DNA of 12,811 bases from Betaproteobacteria bacterium (GTDB taxonomy: Bacteria; Pseudomonadota; Gammaproteobacteria; Burkholderiales; Casimicrobiaceae), in contig JANXZT010000115.1 in NCBI GenBank assembly GCA_025355395.1, positions 1 to 12,811 of the forward strand, read 5' to 3'. The notes under the pieces were generated by a model, which did no database searches, was not told where the DNA came from, and saw only the letters and a program-made list of their open reading frames with translations. A program made the translations under genes and the position numbers. Position 1 is the first letter of the stretch; each line of letters starts with the position of its first letter. This document shows, in pieces, positions 1 to 6,139 of this stretch.

Positions 1-346
1 TCATTGACCTCGGGCACCAGCGTAGCGAGCTCGCCGCGAATCTGTCGCATGGACAGCAACAATGGCTGGAGATCGCGATGCCGTCGCACTGCAGCCCGCG
101 ATGCTGCTGCTGGACGAGCCGACTGCCGGCATGTCGCCCGAGGAGACCTTCAAGACCGGTGAACTGGTCCAGAAGCTGAACGCTTCGGGGATGACCATCG
201 TCGTGATCGAGCACGACATGACGTTCGTCCGCCAGATCGCGAAGCGCGTGACCGTTTTGCACTTCGGCCAAGTGTTCGACGACGGAACCCTGGAAAAGAT
301 CGTCCGCAACGAGGACGTAGTGCGCATCTACCTGGGTAAGGTCTGA
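1..346 (+). pseudogene. urtD: UrtD-like ABC transporter ATP-binding protein, 3' part, frameshifted
   Basis: This is the C-terminal part of an ABC-transporter ATPase that would energise import of urea or short-chain amides from the cytoplasmic face of the membrane. The gene starts outside the window. Reading from base 3, the frame gives the ABC signature LSHGQQQWLEIAM. From base 80 a different frame continues with AVALQPAMLLLDEPTAG (Walker B), the H-loop IEHDM and the ending VRIYLGKV. The signature form LSHGQ.QWLEI and the ending resemble UrtD more than generic LivG. The two frames join perfectly if one G is restored after the ATG at 78-80, so this is a one-base deletion, either a real mutation or a sequence error. 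The stop TGA (344-346) overlaps the ATG of the next gene. Family assignment is confident; whether the gene is broken in the organism is open. Confidence 0.8.
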
Positions 347-1061
347 TGTCTCTTATCCTCTGCTGGAGGTTCATGGGCTGCGGGCCGGCTACGGTGCGAC
401 ACCGATTCTGCAGGGCGTCGAGTTTTCCGTGGGCAAGGGCGAGATCGTGGCGATCATCGGCCGCAACGGGGTCGGCAAGACCACGCTGATGAAGTGCCTG
501 ATCGGCCTTCTGCCGGCGACGGCGGGGACGATACTCTACGATCGCAGCAACGTCACGCCGGAGGATGCAAACGTGCGCGCGCGGCGCGGCATCGGATACA
601 TTCCGCAAGGCCGTGGAATCTTTCCGCGCCTGACCGTTGCGGAGAACCTTGCCATGGGCGAAATGATCGGGACCGACAAGGGCGGGACGAAGCTGCGAGA
701 GCTGGTCGACCGCTACTTCCCGATACTCGGTACGCGCAGCAGGCAGCGTGCGGGAACCATGAGCGGCGGAGAGCAGCAGCAGCTCGCCATCGGGCGCGCG
801 TTGATCGGCAACCCTGACCTGGTGCTTCTCGACGAGCCCTCCGAGGGCATCCAACCTTCCATCGTTCAGCAGATCGCGGAGAACATCAAGAAACTTAACG
901 CCGAGATAGGCTTGACGGTGCTGTTCGTTGAGCAGAACATCGACATGATCATGTCGATGGCTCAACGATGCTACGTGATGGACAAGGGTGCCATCGTCGA
1001 TCAGGTGGCGCCCGGGGATCTGGCCGACGAAAAAATTATGCGAAAGTATCTGGCCATTTAA
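346..1061 (+). CDS. urtE: UrtE-like ABC transporter ATP-binding protein (apparent 5' frameshift)
   Basis: This is the second ATPase of an amide/urea-type ABC importer and partners with the preceding UrtD-like subunit. It has Walker A GRNGVGKTT, the Q-loop region YIPQGRGIFPRLTV, signature MSGGEQQQLAIGRAL, Walker B LVLLDEPSEGIQPSI and H-loop region FVEQN. It ends KYLAI. The phrase EGIQPSI is characteristic of UrtE. The natural start is the ATG at 346-348, which overlaps the upstream stop. However, the conserved N-terminus (LLEVHGLRAGYGATPILQGV) reads in another frame from about 354, so one base seems to be missing between 349 and 353. The first usable start inside the good frame is GTG at 429. 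That start would remove the first beta strands and is unlikely to be native. The gap to the amidase is 30 bases and contains no terminator, consistent with one operon. Confidence 0.85.
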
Positions 1062-1091
1062 TTTAAGCGGGCGGAGTAAGGAGACCTCACC

Positions 1092-2087
1092 ATGAGCAAC
1101 TGGCTGAATACATCGATCATGTACACGAAGGGCGTGGCCAAGGGCAAAGCGGGCACGACCCACCAGTTGACGGAAGCCAAGCAGGGCCGCTATCACTACA
1201 CGATGGGGCCGTACTCCGAACCGGTGCTGCAGATCAAGCCCGGTGACCGCGTCGTGGTCGAGACACGCGACGCCTTCGACGGCGCGATCAAGACGGAAAA
1301 GGACCTGCCGACCAAGAAACTGCGGATGCCGTTCCTGAACCCGCAGAACGGGCCGATCATGATTGAGGGCGCCGAGAAAGGGGACGCGCTCGCGGTGTAC
1401 ATCGATTCGATGGTGCCGCGTGGCAAGAACCCGCTCGGCACCTGCTGCATGATTCCGGAGTTCGGCGCGCTGACCGGCACCTACTACACGGCAACCCTCA
1501 ACGATCCGCTGCCCGAGATCGTCCGCAAGGTCAACGTCGACGAAAAGTGGGTTTACTGGAGCGACCGCGTCACCCTACCTTACAAGCCGCACATCGGCAC
1601 GCTGAGCTGCTCGCCCGAGATCGACTCGATCAACTCGCTGACCCCGGACAATCACGGCGGCAACATGGATCTGCCGGATATGGGCCCGGGCAGCATCACG
1701 TATCTTCCGGTGCGCTCCCCGGGCGCCCGCCTGTTCATCGGCGATGCGCACGCATGCCAAGGCGACGGTGAAGTGTGCGGCGTCGCCGTAGAGTATCCGA
1801 CCGTCACCACGATCCACGTCGAATTGATCAAGGGATGGACCATCGAATGGCCGCGCCTCGAGAACGAGGAGGTCATCATGACCATCGGCAGTGCCCGGCC
1901 GCTGGAAGACGCAACTCGGATCGCCTATCGGGAGCTCGTGCTCTGGATGGCAAAGGATTACGGATTCGACAAGTGGGATGCCTACATGATGCTGAGCCAG
2001 TGCGGGAGGGTCAGGCTCGGCAACTTCGTGGATCCCAAGTACACCGTCGGCGCGGCGATCAGCAAGAAGTATCTGGCCAAGGTCTGA
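1092..2087 (+). CDS. Acetamidase/formamidase family protein
   Basis: The product is 331 aa and belongs to the FmdA/AmdA amidase family, cytoplasmic enzymes that hydrolyse formamide, acetamide or similar amides to ammonia and the acid. Conserved family stretches are visible: DNHGGNMD at about residues 186-193 and GDAHACQGDGE at about 217-227. The length matches the shorter, acetamidase-like branch; formamidases of the FmdA type are near 400 aa. A strong ribosome binding site (TAAGGAG) lies about 8 bases before the ATG. The gene directly follows UrtD/UrtE-like transporter ATPases, so import and hydrolysis of amides are probably coupled. Methylophilus fmd clusters, where a formamidase sits beside an amide transporter, are a known parallel. 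The exact substrate cannot be read from the sequence. No signal peptide is seen. Confidence 0.92.
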   Translation: MSNWLNTSIMYTKGVAKGKAGTTHQLTEAKQGRYHYTMGPYSEPVLQIKPGDRVVVETRDAFDGAIKTEKDLPTKKLRMPFLNPQNGPIMIEGAEKGDALAVYIDSMVPRGKNPLGTCCMIPEFGALTGTYYTATLNDPLPEIVRKVNVDEKWVYWSDRVTLPYKPHIGTLSCSPEIDSINSLTPDNHGGNMDLPDMGPGSITYLPVRSPGARLFIGDAHACQGDGEVCGVAVEYPTVTTIHVELIKGWTIEWPRLENEEVIMTIGSARPLEDATRIAYRELVLWMAKDYGFDKWDAYMMLSQCGRVRLGNFVDPKYTVGAAISKKYLAKV

Positions 2088-2141
2088 GAGCGCTTGGTCT
2101 CGGATCAGCACGCGCGACGTCGAGAGTCTGCAACCGAATAG

Positions 2142-2411
2142 TGCCGTGCGCACCGGCGACGCGAGTAGTTCACGGTGCGCCCTGACCGGTTTCGTTCCGA
2201 CGATTGGCTCGGCATGCGAATACAACGATGCCTCGTCGGCGTCCGCAACTCCGCCCACACAGCTGGGCTTGGCGCCACCCCGGCGGCGAGCAAAGCGCCG
2301 GCGCCGGTAGTCGCGAAAGCGCCCGCGTTAAAGGTGGCAAAGCAGGTTGTGGACAAGGCGCAGATACCCCCATCCGACGCGAAGGTCGCGGCGGTGTCGA
2401 CCACCAACTAG
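2142..2411 (+). pseudogene. Ala/Lys/Pro-rich gene remnant ending at the terminator
   Basis: A short frame ends with TAG at 2409-2411, only 16 bases before a strong terminator, as a real gene end would. Its last 45 or so residues are low complexity (AASKAPAPVVAKAPALKVAKQ followed by VVDKAQIPPSDAKVAAV), unlike a random GC-rich shadow. The upstream part (GTG at 2175) looks random. A neighbouring frame over 2190-2270 reads PTIGSACEYNDASSASATPP, which could be its true upstream sequence after a frameshift. I do not recognise the family. It is most likely the 3' remnant of a broken gene, or a very small protein. Confidence is low. Confidence 0.3.
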
Positions 2412-2427
2412 CTATTGCCGACAGCAC

Positions 2428-2455
2428 AAAAAGCCCGCCGAGCGCGGGCTTTTTT
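2428..2455. terminator. Rho-independent terminator, probably bidirectional
   Basis: A perfect 11-bp stem (AAAAAGCCCGC at 2428-2438 and GCGGGCTTTTT at 2444-2454) encloses a 5-base loop, with one further T. The GC-rich core flanked by A and T tracts would work in both directions. It closes the amidase operon or the small remnant just before it. Confidence 0.85.
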
Positions 2456-2533
2456 ACGTACGCCATATCGGCGCCGCCCTTTTTCCGCCATGCTCGCCCA
2501 GACGTGTGGTTGGGTCCCGCCGTGAGGCTGTCG

Positions 2534-2922
2534 ATGGAACCGGATGCGTGCCTCCTCGAGATCAAAGGTCGACTGCAGTGCTGCTCGATCTTCGCGTCCC
2601 GGCGCTTGCCGCGCATCCGCCGGGAGCGCCGGTGGTCGAGATTCGCCGCCTCAATCTCGACGACGGCTCATCCATTACGCTGCGCTCGGAAACGACGGTG
2701 AGTGTCGACACGCGGCGCATCGACAGCATCAATCGCTATGAGCGCCGCAGTGGCCGCAAGGTGATCGCACGCGAGGACGAGCGGCGCTCGCTCACCTGGT
2801 ACACCGAGGTAGAGATCATGACGGTGGTACACGACGCCGGCTATCGCAATATCCGCATCGAGCCGCCCGCCGCAACACCGGGCGAAAATGCGCACTGCTT
2901 TGCCGTGAGCGCACGGGCGTGA
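2534..2922 (+). pseudogene. Class I SAM-dependent methyltransferase, C-terminal remnant
   Basis: From 2578 a frame encodes about 114 residues typical of the second half of a class I methyltransferase: a hydrophobic strand (VLLDLRVP), then LRSETTVSVDTRRID, INRYERRSG, RRSLTWYTEVEIMTVVHDAGY and a C-terminal strand HCFAVSARA. The preceding helix-like stretch (EPDACLLEIKGRLQ) is in a different frame over 2534-2578, and the expected Pro-Gly-Gly turn between them is missing, so a deletion plus frameshift is likely. The N-terminal SAM-binding half is absent because a terminator lies just upstream at 2428-2455. It is therefore a truncated, broken gene. The last 141 bases are repeated at 5278-5418. The target of methylation is unknown. 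Confidence 0.6.
2779..2919 (+). repeat. Direct repeat copy 1 (methyltransferase 3' end)
   Basis: This 141-base segment aligns without gaps to 5278-5418, with about nine mismatches by eye (about 94% identity). Six mismatches cluster where PGENA in this copy corresponds to PEGDT in the other. It encodes RRSLTWYTEVEIM through VSARA. Copy 1 retains the stop codon just after the repeat; copy 2 does not. Confidence 0.9.
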
Positions 2923-3044
2923 CATCGCAATTGCTGCACCACATCCGTGCGCAGTACTCGGAGTTTGAAGTGGTCAGCGAGCCGATGTTTGTATGCTATC
3001 CCAACCTCCTGATAGCATTTGGCCGCGCATCAGCGCATCCATAG
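2919..3044 (+). CDS. Small ORF of 41 codons overlapping the methyltransferase stop
   Basis: A GTG at 2919-2921 overlaps the methyltransferase stop in a GTGA arrangement typical of translational coupling. The frame runs 41 codons to TAG at 3042-3044 and includes HHIRAQYSEFEVVSEPMFV and CYPNLLIAFGR, a composition that looks like real protein rather than noise. I do not recognise the family. It could be the N-terminal stub of a once longer downstream gene, or the tail of another. No Shine-Dalgarno sequence is clear. The sequence near its end also contains the 2993-3018 hairpin. It is too short to be certain it is expressed. Confidence 0.3.
   Translation: MTSQLLHHIRAQYSEFEVVSEPMFVCYPNLLIAFGRASAHP
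2993..3018. other. Perfect 8-bp inverted repeat
   Basis: ATGCTATC at 2993-3000 and GATAGCAT at 3011-3018 form a perfect dyad with a 10-base spacer. There is no T-tract, so it is not a clear terminator. It could be an operator or chance. It falls inside the small ORF. Confidence 0.35.
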
Positions 3045-3493
3045 TTCTCCCCGCACCTTCAAAACCGACGGTGCGCAGGATTGCATACCCCGCCCGGCGT
3101 TGCCTACGAGCCGAGGATAAGAACGACAATCTGGGATGAAAACTACCACTGTTTCACGAAGTTCCAGTTTTTTGGCCACACGGGATATGCGGTGCGATGC
3201 TTCGGGCGCAACGCCTCGGCCACTGCCGTCAGCGACTGGCATACGTACACTGGTATACGTACACCCGGGTCAAGGAATATAAAAGCCGCGACCATGTTTG
3301 CGTCGATGCCGGCCTCTCGGAGACTGAGGACTGCAGTTGAGTGGAGCTCTCCTGCGGGGAGACTGGGCGGAATGTTGCTCCGCACCGACCGGAGGGCCGG
3401 CTGGCGCCGGTAACGCAACGACGCGAGGAGGCATTGCGTTGAGGACGCGCTGTAGAGCCATTCACCCAAGCATCATTTGCCAAAGGAGCCATC
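3045..3493 (+). other. 449-bp non-coding leader upstream of the TIGR03118 gene
   Basis: I find no convincing gene here. Notable content: the tandem ATACGTACAC direct repeat at 3241-3264; an AT-rich TATAAAA at 3278-3284 that might be part of a promoter; a 5-bp stem (GCGGA at 3367-3371 with TCCGC at 3379-3383); a 7-bp inverted repeat (AACGCAA at 3412-3418 with TTGCGTT at 3434-3440); and a good ribosome binding site AAGGAG at 3482-3487. A long structured 5' leader is possible, but no known riboswitch was recognised. Confidence 0.4.
3241..3264. repeat. Direct repeat ATACGTACAC x2, 14-base period
   Basis: The 10-mer ATACGTACAC occurs at 3241-3250 and 3255-3264, separated by TGGT. Each copy contains the palindrome TACGTA, so the pair has partial dyad symmetry. 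It lies about 230 bases before the next gene and just upstream of an AT-rich patch, a plausible place for a regulator site. Confidence 0.5.
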
Positions 3494-4627
3494 ATGGCAA
3501 AAACTCGAAACTTCCGATCGCTGGCTTTGCCTCTCGCGCTGGCGGCCGGGCTGTGCTTGGCAGGCCCCGCGTGGGCGGACGATGAAGCCCCGCCTGGCGC
3601 TTTCTACACGCCACGCAATCTCGTTTCAGATGTCGCGGTTCTCGCCCCGACCGTCGATCCAAACCTGAAGAACGGTTGGGGAGTAGCTTTCAACCCCAAC
3701 GGTTTCGTGTGGGTCGCGAACAACGGCAGCGGCACTGCGACGCTGTATGACGGCAACGGCCTGCCCAATTCGCTGGTGGTGGCCATACCCGCGGCGGGCG
3801 GGGTATCAGGGCCGGGAGCTCCGACCGGCATTGTCTTCAGTAGCTCGAACGACTTCGTGGTCACAAAAGGTACTCTATCAGGGCCAAGCCGATTCATTTT
3901 CGCGACTGAAGATGGAACGATTTCTGGCTGGGCGCCCAATGTAGACTTTACCCACGCCATTGTCGCCGTGGACAGCAGCTCCTCGAACGCGGTCTTCAAG
4001 GGCTTGGCCTTGGCGGCCAACGGCAACGGGAATTTCCTGTACGCCGCCGACTTCCATAACGGCAAGGTCGCGGTGTTCGACAGCGCGTTCCATCCAGCCA
4101 CGCTGCCGGGCAACTTCCGCGACCCGCACCTTCCAGCCGGTTTTGCACCTTTCGGCATTCAGAACTTGAACGGCAATCTCTACGTCACCTACGCAAAGCA
4201 AAACGCCGAGCGTCACGACGATGTCGCTGGTCCGGGACTCGGTTTCGTTAACGTCTTCAACGCCAATGGCCAGCTCCTCCGTCGCATCGCTTCCCGCGGG
4301 CCGCTGAATGCGCCTTGGGGGCTGGCGTTCGCCCCGGCAGACTTCGGAATCTTCAGCAACGCCCTGCTTGTAGGCAACTTCGGCGACGGCCGGATTAGCG
4401 CTTTCGAGTTGCCCGCGGGCGACTTTCTGGGCCAGTTGCGCCTCGCCGACGGAAAGCCGATTGTCATCGACGGGCTATGGGGCATCGCTTTCGGTAACGG
4501 GATCAAGAATCAGCCGACCAACGTGCTCTTCTTCGCGGCAGGCCCGAACGGCGAGAAGGACGGCCTATATGGCCGCATCGAACCGTCGAATAATGGCCTC
4601 TTCGACTTTTCTGAAGGCGACGATTGA
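3494..4627 (+). CDS. TIGR03118 family secreted beta-propeller-like protein
   Basis: The product is 377 aa. Residues 1-28 form a classical signal peptide: a KTRNFR basic start, a Leu/Ala core and an AWA cleavage site before DD. It is therefore likely periplasmic or exported. The mature protein has repeated blade-like stretches such as NGWGVAFNPNGFVWVANNGS, APWGLAFAP, LLVGNFGDGRISAF and GLWGIAFGNG, as in NHL/SMP-30-type propellers. Together they match my memory of the TIGR03118 family, whose function is unknown. There is no PEP-CTERM or other C-terminal anchor: it ends IEPSNNGLFDFSEGDD. AAGGAG lies 7 bases before the ATG. It is the only intact gene between two mobile-element-rich zones, bracketed by the two methyltransferase 3'-end copies, which suggests acquisition or local rearrangement. 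Confidence 0.85.
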   Translation: MAKTRNFRSLALPLALAAGLCLAGPAWADDEAPPGAFYTPRNLVSDVAVLAPTVDPNLKNGWGVAFNPNGFVWVANNGSGTATLYDGNGLPNSLVVAIPAAGGVSGPGAPTGIVFSSSNDFVVTKGTLSGPSRFIFATEDGTISGWAPNVDFTHAIVAVDSSSSNAVFKGLALAANGNGNFLYAADFHNGKVAVFDSAFHPATLPGNFRDPHLPAGFAPFGIQNLNGNLYVTYAKQNAERHDDVAGPGLGFVNVFNANGQLLRRIASRGPLNAPWGLAFAPADFGIFSNALLVGNFGDGRISAFELPAGDFLGQLRLADGKPIVIDGLWGIAFGNGIKNQPTNVLFFAAGPNGEKDGLYGRIEPSNNGLFDFSEGDD

Positions 4628-4645
4628 ACGTGCCGACTGGCAAAG

Positions 4646-4708
4646 CCGGAGAGTCTGCCTCAGGCGATTCGCGATGTGGAGTGGAAGGCGCAGTTGCAGC
4701 TCAGCTGA
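4646..4708 (+). mobile_element. IS110/IS1111-like transposase scrap
   Basis: One frame reads LPQAIRDVEWKAQLQLS and then hits a stop. This resembles the conserved C-terminal IRDIAWKAQ.RL segment of IS110/IS1111 transposases. Only about 20 codons are recognisable, with nothing supporting on either side, so this is a tentative remnant call. Confidence 0.35.
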
Positions 4709-4765
4709 TCCGCAAAGCGTTGCTGCGCAGGACCGGCGCAACCGTTAATCGGTCATCAAGTAGGC

Positions 4766-4785
4766 CGGGGGTACGGAACCCCCCG
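4766..4785. other. GC hairpin downstream of the TIGR03118 gene
   Basis: CGGGGG (4766-4771) can pair with CCCCCG (4780-4785) across an 8-base loop. No T-run follows, so terminator function is weakly supported. The 11-mer GGGGGTACGGA at 4767-4777 recurs at 4830-4840. Confidence 0.35.
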
Positions 4786-4834
4786 CGAATTTGAATACCT
4801 TGTAGCGCCACGATTGACCGCTAGTCGGAGGGGG

Positions 4835-5106
4835 TACGGAGATTGGCTCGGAACCGGAACGCTGGCTCCTGGAAGGCGGCAGTATTGATGTTTCGCCGAT
4901 GCGAAAGACTTTGCGCGACAACAGAAGCTTACGGCAGTCGACGAGCGGCGAACGTTCTGTAAGGCCGGTAATCTGCCGGCCGATATCCCTGCTATTCCGC
5001 CCGCCATCTATGCAGGAGATTGGAAGGGTTGGGCAGACTGACTAGGCACCCGCGCTTGGACGACGTTCCACCGGGCGTTTGAAGAGGCTCGCGCGCACGT
5101 CCGATC
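4835..5106 (+). pseudogene. Decayed integrase-type repeat protein with two in-frame stops
   Basis: A single continuous frame from 4835 reads YGDWLGTGTLAPGRRQY, a stop (TGA 4886-4888), FADAKDFARQQK, RRTFCKAGNLPADIP, YAGDWKGWAD, a second stop (TGA 5039-5041, where a Trp codon TGG is expected), LGTR, FHRAFEEARAHVRSL. This is about one and a half units of the bacterial repeat FEEAR..VRSL...(W)..FCKSG.LPADIP...Y....W..W.DWLGTG, found in integrase-associated and other accessory proteins. Both ends are missing and two stops interrupt it, so it is dead. The downstream boundary abuts a transposase fragment. Family recall is good, but the formal domain name was not verified. Confidence 0.6.
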
Positions 5107-5277
5107 ATTGCGTCATTGGACGGTCAGCCGCGAGGCGACCAGCGCTGGTCGACGTTTTTGAAGAACCATGCGAAAGCGATTGTGGCGTGTGACTTCTTCG
5201 TGGCGGTCACTGCGACGTGCCGGCTGCTCTACGTGTTCGTCGTAATCGAGCACGGTAGCCGGCGGTTGGCGTGCGTA
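5107..5277 (+). mobile_element. Transposase (rve integrase core) fragment
   Basis: The frame reads QRWSTFLKNHAKAIVACDFF then VAVTATCRLLYVFVVIEHGSRRLA, the start of a DDE/rve integrase core as in IS481/IS3-like transposases. The Asp in ACDFF is the first catalytic residue. The other two acidic residues and the rest of the domain are absent, because the sequence switches at about 5275 into the methyltransferase repeat in the same frame. It is a truncated, non-functional remnant. Confidence 0.65.
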
Positions 5278-5418
5278 GAGCGGCGCTCGCTCACCTGGTA
5301 CACCGAGGCAGAGATCATGACGGTGGTACACGACGCCGGCTATCGCGATATCCGCATCGAGCCGCCCGCCGCAACACCGGAGGGTGATACGCACTGCTTT
5401 GCGGTGAGCGCACGGGCG
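5278..5418 (+). repeat. Direct repeat copy 2 (methyltransferase 3' end)
   Basis: This segment is gapless with 2779-2919 and about 94% identical. It encodes RRSLTWYTEAEIM through VSARA. The stop codon of copy 1 is replaced (GGA instead of TGA context), so the frame runs on into sequence antisense to the SPOR gene until 5589. It is fused in frame to the transposase fragment upstream. Confidence 0.9.
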
Positions 5419-5473
5419 GAAACAAGGCGGTCTCCGAGCGCGCGGAATCGCGGCTTGCCGCGCTGCCGTGCGC

Positions 5474-6124
5474 TCAGGACGTCTTGTCGCAACTGCCGAT
5501 GCGCACCTCAGCACTTGGATACGCAGTCTGCAGCTCCCGCAAGCGGGCGACGACGGGTGCCGGCGGATCACGCACGACCAAGGTGGTGAGTGGCAGCAGC
5601 TGTTGGCGCGCACCGGCCCGGGCCCCGCTGACACCCCGGCCCACGAGGTCCGCGGCGTGCGCGTTGGCCGCGTCTTCGCTGCGAAAAACGCCCAGCGAGA
5701 TCGCGAAGCGCTGCGCCCCGTTCTCGACCACCGACAAATCCTTGATGCCGGTTGCGCGCAACTCGGCCATCCGGCGCTCGGCCGCCGCGCGGGACGAAAA
5801 TGGCGACAGGAAGACCCAGTAGCCCGTATTCGCGTCGACCTTTTTTTGGGTGAGCAGACGGCCGAGGACGAGCGGCTCGAGATCGGCGAGCGCGCGGGCG
5901 CGCTCGGACTCGTTGAACGGCCCCCACTCCGCGCACACGTCAGCAAGTGCGGCGGTCTTGTCCGGCCCTAATGCCGCCACCTGCTGGGCAGTGAGCAAGC
6001 GAATCTTTTCCGGCTGTACCTGCTGGGTTAGGCGGATGCCCTCTCCGCTGCTCACGCTATCAAGCCGTGTGTAGGCAAAAAGCGTGAGGTTGGCGAAAAG
6101 CAGGAGGTAGAAGAGGGTGCGCAT
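5474..6124 (-). CDS. SPOR domain-containing protein
   Basis: The product is 216 aa. An N-terminal membrane segment (residues about 3-18, FYLLLFANLTLFAY) anchors it to the inner membrane. A SPOR fold lies at about residues 100-176, with GYWVFLSPFSSRAAAERRMAELRATGI and RFAISLGVFRSEDAANAHAADL. SPOR domains bind denuded peptidoglycan at division sites, so a cell-envelope role is likely, though this subfamily is uncharacterised. The ATG at 6124 lies 15 bases after the coaX stop, making it the last gene of the birA-coaX operon, an order commonly seen in betaproteobacteria. The C-terminal end reaches within 60 bases of the mobile-element graveyard but appears intact. A small CG stem at 5449-5462 follows without a T-run. 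Confidence 0.88.
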   Translation of the reverse strand: MRTLFYLLLFANLTLFAYTRLDSVSSGEGIRLTQQVQPEKIRLLTAQQVAALGPDKTAALADVCAEWGPFNESERARALADLEPLVLGRLLTQKKVDANTGYWVFLSPFSSRAAAERRMAELRATGIKDLSVVENGAQRFAISLGVFRSEDAANAHAADLVGRGVSGARAGARQQLLPLTTLVVRDPPAPVVARLRELQTAYPSAEVRIGSCDKTS

Positions 6125-6139
6125 TCGTGGCGGAGCACG

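Noticed and set aside
429..1061. GTG at 429 as the native start of the UrtE-like gene
   Set aside because: It would remove conserved N-terminal strands (LLEVHGLRAGYG...) that are plainly encoded upstream in the same frame.
150..1196. 348-codon minus-strand open frame opposite the transporter genes
   Set aside because: It is antisense to the UrtD/UrtE-like genes, with no recognisable motif and composition typical of a shadow frame.
2347..2577. 5' part of the open frame leading into the methyltransferase remnant
   Set aside because: It runs through the terminator at 2428-2455 and has no methyltransferase-like sequence before 2578.
3255..3284. Sigma-70 promoter upstream of the propeller gene
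   Set aside because: TATAAA at 3278-3283 is a fair -10, but no -35 hexamer is found at the right distance.
5419..5589. Coding continuation of the chimera after the methyltransferase tail
   Set aside because: This part is antisense to the SPOR gene and has no protein-like character; the frame is open only because the stop was lost.
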